Shown here: piece after piece, positions 53,840 through 61,171 of the stretch
How positions within the stretch are numbered: position 1 is the stretch's first letter
Layout: every line of letters starts with the position of its first letter
Assembly (NCBI GenBank): GCA_029203185.1
Contig: CP119310.1
Coordinates: 1,612,001-1,676,000 of the forward strand
DNA: 64,000 nt
Reading direction: 5' to 3'
From: Candidatus Chryseobacterium colombiense
GTDB lineage: Bacteria; Bacteroidota; Bacteroidia; Flavobacteriales; Weeksellaceae
Position numbers and translations under genes: made by a program
The notes under the pieces: model-generated
The model's database searches: none
The model's input: only the letters and a program-made list of their open reading frames with translations
What the model was told of the DNA's origin: nothing

Positions 53840-53857
53840 TTTCAATAATTTTTGAAA
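53840..53857. promoter_or_regulatory. Candidate GbsR operator, site 1
   Basis: An 18-bp dyad TTTCAATAATTTTTGAAA (6-bp arms, 6-bp spacer), 16 bases upstream of the start of the gene at 53479-53823. Identical to site 2 at 54506-54523. Confidence 0.6.
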
Positions 53858-53914
53858 GTATATTTGAAATAAAAAAGGAGATTTGCTCCTTAAGTATTCT
53901 TATAGGTATTAAAA

Positions 53915-53942
53915 AGATTCTTCGCTTTGCTCAGAATGACAA
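53915..53942. repeat. Short dispersed repeat, copy 4 (diverged)
   Basis: AGATTCTTCGCTTTGCTCAG followed by AATGACA: the same framework as copies 1-3, with substitutions; it lies between the regulator and the first membrane-protein gene. Confidence 0.55.
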
Positions 53943-53955
53943 TCTTTAATATCCT

Positions 53956-54456
53956 TTATTTTAATAAATTAGTGATCTTTCCGACCAGCCAATGATCATC
54001 ACTTTTTATGGCAAGATCCATGATATTGAATATTTTTCCCGTCACATTTTCCATTTCGTCCATTAAAGCGGTAAATTTTTGAGCCTCTTCCGTATTTTCA
54101 TCTATATTTTTTAATTCAGAAATTGAACTTAAAACAGGTTCGATTTCTCTTTTCTTACGTTCTTTCACCAACTGTTTAAAAAGATACCACATATCTCTTT
54201 CTGCAAAAAAATATTCTTTTCGGTCCCCCTTCATCAATTCTTTTCTTACCAAGCCCCAATCCATAAGGTTTCTCAGATTCATATTGGCATTTCCCCTTGA
54301 AATTGCAAGCATTTCCATCACCTCATCAGTAGAGAGTGGTTTTCCTTCAGCCAAAAGCAATGCATGAACCTGTGCCATCGTACGGTTAATTCCCCAATTG
54401 GTCGCCAAAGTTCCCCAAGTCTGAATATATTTTTCTTTAGCTTCTGAAAGTTGCAT
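53956..54456 (-). CDS. GbsR/MarR-family transcriptional regulator
   Basis: A 166-residue regulator. A winged helix-turn-helix covers about 20-95: 'INRTMAQVHALLLAEGKPLS', 'EVMEMLAISRGNANMNLRNL', 'WGLVRKELMKGDRKEYFFAE'. A C-terminal helical dimerisation part follows. GbsR-type proteins of this group respond to membrane or osmotic signals. It heads the minus-strand cluster and has a clear promoter: TTG 54509-54511, 19-base spacer, and -7 TATATTTG at 54489-54482. An 18-bp dyad overlaps the -33 element, implying autoregulation. Confidence 0.88.
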   Translation of the reverse strand: MQLSEAKEKYIQTWGTLATNWGINRTMAQVHALLLAEGKPLSTDEVMEMLAISRGNANMNLRNLMDWGLVRKELMKGDRKEYFFAERDMWYLFKQLVKERKKREIEPVLSSISELKNIDENTEEAQKFTALMDEMENVTGKIFNIMDLAIKSDDHWLVGKITNLLK

Positions 54457-54481
54457 TTTATATTTCTTTTAAATTCTAATA

Positions 54482-54511
54482 CAAATATAATTATAATTTT
54501 TGAACTTTCAA
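54482..54511 (-). promoter_or_regulatory. Promoter of the GbsR-type regulator gene
   Basis: Minus strand: TTG (54511-54509), 19-base spacer, TATATTTG (54489-54482), a full Bacteroidota consensus. The -33 TTG is part of the operator dyad. Confidence 0.7.
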
Positions 54512-54523
54512 TAATTTTTGAAA
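54506..54523. promoter_or_regulatory. Candidate GbsR operator, site 2
   Basis: TTTCAATAATTTTTGAAA, identical to site 1. It overlaps the -33 element of the regulator's own promoter, consistent with negative autoregulation; an extra half-site TTGAA lies next to it. Confidence 0.6.
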
Positions 54524-54573
54524 ATAAAGTTATAATAAAAAACAGACACCCTTTCGAATGCCTGCTTCATCTA

Positions 54574-57117
54574 TCATTGCTGTGTTTTATAACTTTCTAC
54601 TAATCTCACAAACTCAGCTCTATACCCTTCATCATCTTTACCTCTTCCTTTTTTTGCAAGATTTTCTACTTCTTTCAGATCTTTATTTTGGATGAATTTT
54701 GAATTTCTTAAAATCAAACCAAACCATGCAACGGAAGAAGCAAACTTAAAATCCTCGCTCGCTCCGGAAATGGAAATATCAGATTTTTGTACTACCTGAG
54801 TGATCTCAGTACTTTTGTCACCATCCGGTTTTTTATACCTGAATTTTACCGTTGCCAGTTCGTTTCCAAAATTTGAATCGGAAGTTTGATGAGTATATTT
54901 AAGTTCAGTTTCTTTAGGAAGAAAATCGGATTGCACATCGTTTGGAATGATCTCATACAAAGCCGTTACTGTATGTCCGCTTCCCAATTCTCCAGCATCT
55001 ATAGCATCGTTGGTAAAATCTTCATTCTTCAGCTTTCTGTTTTCATAGCCGATCAATCGGTACGATTTTACAAATTGTGGATTAAACTCGATCTGAATTT
55101 TTACGTCTTTCGCTATAGCATACATACTTCCTGCAAACTCTTTCCCGAGAAATTTATTTGCTTCCTGCATATTGTCGATATAAGCATAGTTCCCGTTGCC
55201 TTTGTCGGCTAAAGTTTCCATACGGTTGTCTTTAAAATTACCCATTCCGAAACCTAAACACGTAAGAAAAACCCCTGATTTTCTTTTTTCTTCTACCAAG
55301 GTCTGTAGATCTCCTGTTGAAGAAGCTCCGACATTGAAATCTCCGTCTGTAGCAATAATAACACGGTTATTCCCTCCTTTTATGAAGTTTTCCTGGGCAA
55401 GTTTATAGGCCAGTTCAATTCCTTCTCCTCCTGCAGTACTTCCTCCTGCCTGAAGATTATCCAAAGCTTCAATGATTTTATTTTTTTCACGGGCTGAAGT
55501 AGGAGAAAGAACCATGCCTGCGCTTCCTGCATAAACTACAATTCCAACTTTATCTTCAGATCTTAGTTGATCCAGCAAAACTTTAAAAGAAGATTTCAGT
55601 AACGGTAATTTATTGGGAGCATCCATAGAACCGGAAACATCGATCAGGAAAACAAAATTGGAAGCCGGAAGCTGATTCGCCGGAATACTTTTCCCCTGAA
55701 GGCCAATCTTTAAAAGCTTGTATTTAGTATTCCAGGGAGAATCACCGTACTCTGTATTAATAGAAAAAGGCTGATCGTTTTTCGGCTGTGGATAGGAGTA
55801 TTTAAAATAATTGATCATTTCTTCAATTCTCACCGCATTTTTATCTACCATTTCTCCATTATTAATCATTCTCCTGATATTGGAATAGGCAGCATTATCA
55901 ACATCGATTGAAAACGTAGATACCGATTGGTTCTTAGTCAACTCAAAAGGATTTTCTATAAACGCATCATATTCCTCATTATTTTGCTTTTCAATGAATT
56001 TTGCTTTTTTAATACTATCCTGAACTTTCTGAAGTTTTTCGTATGCTTTTCTTTGTTTTCTTGAAAGTTTTTTGGTAGTAATAACAACTACTCCGTTTGA
56101 AGCTCTGCTTCCATATAATGATGTTGCTGAAGCATCTTTTAATACATTGATACTTTCAACAGTATTTGGATTTAGCTTGCCAAATTCTTTTGCATCCGAA
56201 ACTTTACCGTTAATCACATATAAAGGTTGTGCATTACCGTTCAAACTTCCAATTCCCCGAATTAAAACTGTCGGCTTTGATCCAGGTTGTCCACTTCCAG
56301 TGTTAATATTAACTCCAGCTAATTGACCTTGAACTATATTCATAATATTTGCATTAGGGCGCTTTTCAATGAACTCAGTTCTTACATTAGGAGAGTTCGA
56401 AATATATCCGTCATTTGTCTGACCTTGAACATAATTTAAAGCAATCGAAGGTGATGAAGTAATATTTTCCTTATATTTTTTTGAACGCTTATTGCTTACA
56501 ATTTCTGTTGATGCAATAGATGTAGCACTTGAAGTATAAGATTGTTTTTTCACAGTTCTGTAACCTGTCACTACAACTCCTTCAATACTAGTTTCTTTAT
56601 CTTCTTTATCCAAAACACCATCACCATCCGTTCCTTCATATTTCTCTTTTTCAGATTGTTGATTATCTTTTTTCTTAATATAATATTGATCTGTAGTATA
56701 AATTTCATTGACCTTTTTTACAGGCTCAGGAATTTTATCATCAAACACTAAAGTTGAAGGTTTTTCGACTGAAGATTTAGCTACCGCAATTTCCTTCTCA
56801 ATATTAGACTTCACCGTACTATCGATCGCTTGAACACTAGAATTTACTTTAGGATAAACCGTATGCTGAGCAATTGCAGTTTTTTTAATTGCTGAATCAT
56901 CATTTTTATTAATAAAGTAAAAAGCACCTAAACCGATGATTAAACTTACTGCAATACCGTAAGGAAGCCAAATTGGAATAATTCTTTTTTTATTTTCTTT
57001 TATATCTAATTTTTCTTCAACCTGAGCCCAAACTTTATCAAACCCAGGAAAAGTCATAGGTTCTTCCACTTTTGAAGCCTCATTGAATTTTTTATCGATA
57101 TCGTGATTATTTTCCAT
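54574..57117 (-). CDS. Membrane-anchored VWA protein with embedded SusC plug domain
   Basis: An 847-residue protein. A short cytoplasmic anti-sigma-like part (1-47) is followed by a single TM (about 48-70) and an acidic 'DGDGVLDKED' calcium-type loop (165-174). About 177-349 is a SusC/RagA-type plug domain ('VVVTGYRTVKKQSYTSSATS', 'IVQGQLAGVN', 'PTVLIRGIGSLNGNAQPLYV', 'ASATSLYGSRASNGVVVITT'). Then come a YfbK-type N-terminal domain (about 389-460), a VWA domain with the MIDAS 'IDVSGSMD' (492-499), and a DUF3520 end. The plug is usually found only in outer-membrane receptors; here it sits on an inner-membrane stalk without a barrel. The gene lies 12 bases after an ECF sigma factor, so it may be both its anti-sigma and an envelope sensor. 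Confidence 0.82.
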   Translation of the reverse strand: MENNHDIDKKFNEASKVEEPMTFPGFDKVWAQVEEKLDIKENKKRIIPIWLPYGIAVSLIIGLGAFYFINKNDDSAIKKTAIAQHTVYPKVNSSVQAIDSTVKSNIEKEIAVAKSSVEKPSTLVFDDKIPEPVKKVNEIYTTDQYYIKKKDNQQSEKEKYEGTDGDGVLDKEDKETSIEGVVVTGYRTVKKQSYTSSATSIASTEIVSNKRSKKYKENITSSPSIALNYVQGQTNDGYISNSPNVRTEFIEKRPNANIMNIVQGQLAGVNINTGSGQPGSKPTVLIRGIGSLNGNAQPLYVINGKVSDAKEFGKLNPNTVESINVLKDASATSLYGSRASNGVVVITTKKLSRKQRKAYEKLQKVQDSIKKAKFIEKQNNEEYDAFIENPFELTKNQSVSTFSIDVDNAAYSNIRRMINNGEMVDKNAVRIEEMINYFKYSYPQPKNDQPFSINTEYGDSPWNTKYKLLKIGLQGKSIPANQLPASNFVFLIDVSGSMDAPNKLPLLKSSFKVLLDQLRSEDKVGIVVYAGSAGMVLSPTSAREKNKIIEALDNLQAGGSTAGGEGIELAYKLAQENFIKGGNNRVIIATDGDFNVGASSTGDLQTLVEEKRKSGVFLTCLGFGMGNFKDNRMETLADKGNGNYAYIDNMQEANKFLGKEFAGSMYAIAKDVKIQIEFNPQFVKSYRLIGYENRKLKNEDFTNDAIDAGELGSGHTVTALYEIIPNDVQSDFLPKETELKYTHQTSDSNFGNELATVKFRYKKPDGDKSTEITQVVQKSDISISGASEDFKFASSVAWFGLILRNSKFIQNKDLKEVENLAKKGRGKDDEGYRAEFVRLVESYKTQQ

Positions 57118-57129
57118 TTTGTAAAGTTT

Positions 57130-57648
57130 TTAAATGTTGTGATTAACCAGAAGTTCCTGAAGTTTTTTTCTCGCGAAATTCAGTTGGGATTTTGACGTTC
57201 CTTCACTGATTGAAAGCATTGTTGCAATCTCCTTGTGTGGATACCCTTCAATGGCAAATAGATTAAAGATCGCCCGGCAACCTTCCGGAAGAAAATTGAG
57301 AAGTTTGAGAATATCTTTTTCGAAAGAAAGATTTTCTACTGGTACATCTGAAGATTCAATCATATTCTCATCCAGCGAAATGTGAAGTGCTTTCATGGCT
57401 CTTAATTTCTGCAGGCATTCATTCACCGTAATTTTTTTTGCCCAGGCTTCAAAAATATCCGGATTCTGTAGCTGATCGAGCTTTGTGAAAATCTTATAAA
57501 AAGTATCGGCCAGTACTTCCTGTATATCTTCATCATTTTTCAGGTAACGTCTGCAAACCGAGTAAAGTTTGCCTGCCATATTTTCGTAGACTTTCCGCTG
57601 TGCGTTACGGTCGTTCCGTTGACATGCTATTAGTAATTCGTGTTCCAT
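57130..57648 (-). CDS. ECF-type RNA polymerase sigma factor
   Basis: A 172-residue sigma-70 factor. Region 2 ('RRYLKNDEDIQEVLADTFYK') and region 4 ('IFNLFAIEGYPHKEIATMLS', 'SEGTSKSQLNFARKKLQELL') are clear. No C-terminal extension. The next gene, 12 bases downstream, encodes a membrane protein with a short cytoplasmic N-terminus, the typical anti-sigma arrangement. It would activate an envelope-stress or surface-related regulon. Confidence 0.9.
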   Translation of the reverse strand: MEHELLIACQRNDRNAQRKVYENMAGKLYSVCRRYLKNDEDIQEVLADTFYKIFTKLDQLQNPDIFEAWAKKITVNECLQKLRAMKALHISLDENMIESSDVPVENLSFEKDILKLLNFLPEGCRAIFNLFAIEGYPHKEIATMLSISEGTSKSQLNFARKKLQELLVNHNI

Positions 57649-57831
57649 AGGTTGGCTTTATACTCTAATAGATGCAGGAAACTGAGAAAGGGTTGGAAAC
57701 ATCTAAAACTTTTTTTAAAAATATGAAATTTCTCTTTTGCATAATGACATCATATTGAGACAAGAATTAAAAGAAACTTTTCATAAAAAGTAAATATTCG
57801 ATTTAACTTTTTGCCTTGTAACAAATCTGTA

Positions 57832-57851
57832 ATATGAACGACTATTCATAT
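57832..57851. promoter_or_regulatory. Dyad upstream of the C1B peptidase
   Basis: A 20-base dyad: ATATGAA (57832-57838) and TTCATAT (57845-57851) with a 6-base spacer, ending 19 bases before the ATG at 57871. It could be an operator; no known motif matched. Confidence 0.35.
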
Positions 57852-57870
57852 AAATAATCTTTTTATAGTA

Positions 57871-59073
57871 ATGAAAAATACCAAAATTGCGTCATTACTT
57901 TTTGTTTTGTCTGCAGGAAGTATAATGTTTGCTCAGGATGACTTAATCAACAAGTTAAAAAACAATCAATCTCAAAATGCTAATTTCCAGTTCACAACGT
58001 TGAAAGACGTAGGAGCAACTTCGGTAAAAAACCAAGGTTCTTCAGGAACCTGCTGGAGTTATTCAGGAAACTCTTTTCTTGAATCTGAAATGCAGAGAAT
58101 GGGTAAAAAGCCAGTTGATTTAGCGGAAATTTTCACTGCAAGAAATTCTTATCATGATAAAGCAAAATTATACGTTCTAAATAATGGTGCCATCAGTTGG
58201 GGAGACGGAGGAGAATTGCACGACGTTATCAACATGTATAAAAAATACGGAGCAGTTCCTCAAGATGTTTACACAGGTTTAAAATCCGGACAAACATTGA
58301 ACAATTTCTCTGAAATGCAGGGTAAAATAAAACCAGTTCTGGATAGCTTGGTTCAGGCTGCTTCCAAAGGGAAATTAACGGATAACTGGATGGCTTCTGT
58401 AGATGCTATTTTAGATGAATATTTAGGGAAAATTCCGACCAACTTTACGTACGAAGGAAAATCTTATACTCCGCAAACCTTTGCTAAAGAAGTGGTAGGT
58501 ATCAATCCTGAAGATTATGTAGAAATTTCTTCTTATAAAGATTATCCATATTACCAAAAATTTGTAGTTCCAATTCCAGATAACTGGAGCCATGATTCTG
58601 ACTGGAATGTACCGATGAAAGATTTAACTGCAATTATCGATAACGCAGTAAGCAAAGGATATTCTGTAGGTTGGGCAACCGACGTTTCCGAGCCTTATTT
58701 CTCTTACAAAAACGGAGTTGCTTATGTTCCGGATATGGATTTAGATCAAATTACTAAAGACAACAAAGGAACTTTATTCACAGAGCCTAAAAAAGACAAA
58801 ACGATCACTGAAGATATGCGTCAAAAAGCCTTGAATAATCTATCTACAACCGATGATCACGGAATGCACATCGTAGGATTGGCAAAGGATCAGTCCGGAA
58901 AAGAGTATTATATGGTGAAGAATTCTTGGGGAGTTACCAATGATTTCGAAGGCTACATCTATGTAACCAGACCGTATGTTGAGTACAAATCTACAGCAAT
59001 TCTTGTTCACAAAAATGCGCTTCCAAAGTCTATTAAAAAGCAATTGAAGCTCACTAAAAACATTGGATTATAA
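57871..59073 (+). CDS. C1B-family cysteine peptidase (bleomycin-hydrolase-like), secreted
   Basis: A 400-residue exported peptidase (signal about 1-21). The papain-like core has catalytic Cys61 in 'SVKNQGSSGTCWSYS', His about 330 in 'TTDDHGMHIVGLAKD', and Asn about 350 in 'YYMVKNSWG'. It resembles aminopeptidase C/bleomycin hydrolase, but it has a signal peptide and lacks the cytoplasmic C-terminal hook residue of that group. In Bacteroidota such enzymes process peptides outside the cytoplasm. It is a single gene, divergent from the ECF sigma factor, with a hairpin terminator. Confidence 0.88.
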   Translation: MKNTKIASLLFVLSAGSIMFAQDDLINKLKNNQSQNANFQFTTLKDVGATSVKNQGSSGTCWSYSGNSFLESEMQRMGKKPVDLAEIFTARNSYHDKAKLYVLNNGAISWGDGGELHDVINMYKKYGAVPQDVYTGLKSGQTLNNFSEMQGKIKPVLDSLVQAASKGKLTDNWMASVDAILDEYLGKIPTNFTYEGKSYTPQTFAKEVVGINPEDYVEISSYKDYPYYQKFVVPIPDNWSHDSDWNVPMKDLTAIIDNAVSKGYSVGWATDVSEPYFSYKNGVAYVPDMDLDQITKDNKGTLFTEPKKDKTITEDMRQKALNNLSTTDDHGMHIVGLAKDQSGKEYYMVKNSWGVTNDFEGYIYVTRPYVEYKSTAILVHKNALPKSIKKQLKLTKNIGL

Positions 59074-59123
59074 GAATCACTTTTTGCCTTTACCGGCAAT
59101 TTAGATATTTAAATCTGTTAAAG

Positions 59124-59153
59124 AAACCGTTTTCAAATTTTGAGAACGGTTTT
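59124..59153 (+). terminator. Hairpin terminator after the C1B peptidase
   Basis: AAACCGTTTTCA pairs with TGAGAACGGTTT (one wobble), followed by T-rich sequence. Confidence 0.7.
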
Positions 59154-59178
59154 ATTTTTTCAATCAATAGAGAAATAT

Positions 59179-59186
59179 TATATTTG
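59179..59186 (+). promoter_or_regulatory. -7 element for the GG-leader peptide gene
   Basis: TATATTTG matches TAnnTTTG; expected start about 59193, 16 bases before the ATG. No clear TTG at -33. Confidence 0.45.
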
Positions 59187-59208
59187 ATCTTCATCAAAAT
59201 TATTTACT

Positions 59209-59370
59209 ATGAAAAATCTAAGAAAATTAGTGAAGACCGATTTAAAGAAGATCAACGGAGGAAATGCTCCGGAATGTCCGTTGGATACCGTTGAATGTTA
59301 TTATCCACCCAAAAACGGAAATCCGGGATACTGGAAATGTATTTCAATAACTTTTGGCTGTCCGAATTAA
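59209..59370 (+). CDS. GG-leader peptide, bacteriocin-like
   Basis: A 53-residue peptide. MKNLRKLVKTDLKKINGG is a double-glycine leader of the type recognised by peptidase-containing ABC exporters. The 35-residue core is cysteine-bearing: C23, C30, C44 and C51, with 'YYPPKNGNPGYWKC' in the middle. Two disulfides or a maturation product are possible. Similar 'LKKINGG' peptides are common in Chryseobacterium and are usually called bacteriocin-like. No exporter or maturase lies nearby, so it probably uses one elsewhere. It has its own -7 element and terminator. Function is inferred from the leader only. Confidence 0.75.
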   Translation: MKNLRKLVKTDLKKINGGNAPECPLDTVECYYPPKNGNPGYWKCISITFGCPN

Positions 59371-59376
59371 GACTAA

Positions 59377-59408
59377 AAACCGCTTCAAGATCATTCTTGA
59401 AGCGGTTT
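59377..59408 (+). terminator. Hairpin terminator after the GG-leader gene
   Basis: Perfect 14-base stem AAACCGCTTCAAGA / TCTTGAAGCGGTTT with a TCAT loop. Confidence 0.85.
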
Positions 59409-59548
59409 CGTTTAAAATAATTGATAGGTAAAAATTTAAATATAAAATGTGAATTGTTAAAAGTTACTTTTATTCTCCCTTAAGCCAGAAAAGTTGTAAA
59501 ATAAATTGAAGGCCAAACAAAACCACGATTACAATTCACAATTGTTTT

Positions 59549-60610
59549 TTAATAAAGGGTTGCCATACTTGCAGCGTTGAAATCCAATAGCTCTTCTGTT
59601 TTTCCTTCTTTTACTTTTCTCACCCATTCCGGATCCTGTAAAAGCGCTCTTCCAACAGCTACCAGATCAAAATCTCCTCTTTCCAGCCTTCTTGTTAATT
59701 CCGTTAAATCTGCCTTTTCAGTTCCCTGCCCTGCAAATGCTCCCATAAAATCTCCTTCAAGACCTACAGAACCTACAGTAATTGTCGGCTGACCTGTAAT
59801 TTTCTTGGCCCAACCTGCAAAATTCAAGTCAGAACCTTCAAATTCAGCTTCCCAGAAACGTCGTTGTGAGCAGTGGAAAATATCAACTCCGGCTTCTTTT
59901 AATGGCAATAACCACTCTTCCATTTCTTCGGGAGTATTGGCTAATCTTGTAGAATAATCCTGTTGTTTCCATTGAGAAAGACGGATGATAATTGTAAAGT
60001 CTTCCCCTACAGCAGCTCTGATTGTTTTTACAACATCTACAGCAAATTTGCTTCTTTCTTTTAAGGTTTTTCCTCCATACTCATCGGTTCTTGTGTTGGT
60101 AACTTCCCAGAAGAACTGATCGATCAAATAACCGTGTGCTCCATGGATTTCAACGACATCAAAGCCAAGATCTTTTGCAGATTTTGCAGAAGCCGCAAAC
60201 TGTGCAATCGTATCCTGAATATCCTCCAATGTCATTGTAGAAGCTTTTTCCATATCCACCAAAGGATAATCTTCTGACATCCTCGTATCTCCAACGTGCC
60301 AGATTTGAGGTCCCATTTTTCCCCCGTTTTCATGAACAGCATCGATAACATTTTTCCATCCGTTTAATGCTTCTGTTCCATAAAAATCAGGGATATTCTG
60401 CATATTTTTTGAACCCGGTCTGTTGATCACAGTTCCCTCCGAAAGAATCAATCCCACTTCTGAAGCCGCTCTTCTTGCATAATACTCTGCAATTTGCTGA
60501 GTCGGAACTCCGTTATCAGATTGAGCTCTCGTCATCGGAGCCATTACAATTCTATTTTTTAGTTCTAAATTCTTATATTTAAAAGGTTTAAATAATGATT
60601 CTGTGCTCAT
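59549..60610 (-). CDS. Old Yellow Enzyme-family ene-reductase (NADH:flavin oxidoreductase)
   Basis: A 353-residue FMN enzyme. 'RIVMAPMTRAQSDNGVPTQQ' is the N-terminal FMN/substrate site, 'VVEIHGAHGYLIDQFFWEVT' carries the active-site His pair, 'NTRTDEYGG' is the usual motif, and 'AVGRALLQDPEWVRKVKEG' is the C-terminal phosphate site. It reduces activated C=C bonds, often of reactive electrophiles, with NAD(P)H. It is divergent from an HxlR regulator across a 122-base gap packed with GTAAC motifs, so electrophile- or redox-induced expression is likely. Confidence 0.92.
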   Translation of the reverse strand: MSTESLFKPFKYKNLELKNRIVMAPMTRAQSDNGVPTQQIAEYYARRAASEVGLILSEGTVINRPGSKNMQNIPDFYGTEALNGWKNVIDAVHENGGKMGPQIWHVGDTRMSEDYPLVDMEKASTMTLEDIQDTIAQFAASAKSAKDLGFDVVEIHGAHGYLIDQFFWEVTNTRTDEYGGKTLKERSKFAVDVVKTIRAAVGEDFTIIIRLSQWKQQDYSTRLANTPEEMEEWLLPLKEAGVDIFHCSQRRFWEAEFEGSDLNFAGWAKKITGQPTITVGSVGLEGDFMGAFAGQGTEKADLTELTRRLERGDFDLVAVGRALLQDPEWVRKVKEGKTEELLDFNAASMATLY

Positions 60611-60633
60611 CTTTACATTTATATTTTATAATT

Positions 60634-60730
60634 GTTACACAAAGTAACTAATAATAGTTCATTTTTGTATCTTTTGAATTTAAAAAAGTGGTAACTTTGC
60701 AGTAACCTACATTAGTAACGTAAAAGTAAC
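60634..60730. promoter_or_regulatory. GTAAC operator array with the hxlR promoter
   Basis: GTTAC at 60634 and GTAAC at 60644 form an inverted pair near the oxidoreductase start. On the regulator side GTAAC recurs at 60691, 60702, 60715 and 60726, in two pairs with 11-base spacing. TAACTTTG at 60692-60699 matches the -7 element and lies inside the array, so the regulator could block its own promoter. Confidence 0.6.
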
Positions 60731-60732
60731 AT

Positions 60733-61122
60733 ATGAAGCAAAATGAATTAATGGCATACAGCTGCCCTTTAGGAAAGGCAATGTCTGCCTTAGGAAGCAA
60801 ATGGAAACCCATCATCGTACTGGTCATCAAAGACCGGAAATTACGTTTTGGGGAACTTGCGGTGCGCATTAATGTAATTTCCAGAAAGGTTTTAACCGAC
60901 CAATTACGTGAAATGGAAGCCGACGGATTGGTGATTCGTGAAGAGTTTAAAGAAATCCCTCCAAGAGTTGAATATTCTCTGACTGAAAAAGGTTTGGCAT
61001 TGTTGCCTATCTTATACCAACTGGAAGAATGGGAAAAGAAGTATCATGTGCATGATCCTGATAAAGAGAAAGATTGTAAAACTGTTTTAGAGCAAAAGAA
61101 TATAAAAAAGGCTACAGTTTGA
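60733..61122 (+). CDS. HxlR-family transcriptional regulator
   Basis: A 129-residue winged-helix regulator with the HxlR signature 'YSCPLGKAMSALGSKWKPII', including Cys11 at the redox-sensing position known in HypR/QsrR relatives. 'RFGELAVRINVISRKVLTDQ' is the DNA-reading helix and 'PPRVEYSLTEKG' the wing. It is divergent from an Old Yellow Enzyme and probably senses electrophiles or quinones through Cys11. It starts just after the GTAAC array. Confidence 0.88.
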   Translation: MKQNELMAYSCPLGKAMSALGSKWKPIIVLVIKDRKLRFGELAVRINVISRKVLTDQLREMEADGLVIREEFKEIPPRVEYSLTEKGLALLPILYQLEEWEKKYHVHDPDKEKDCKTVLEQKNIKKATV

Positions 61123-61171
61123 TGATGATTAAAGCAATAAATATTATGTATATTTAAATTTAATTAAAATT

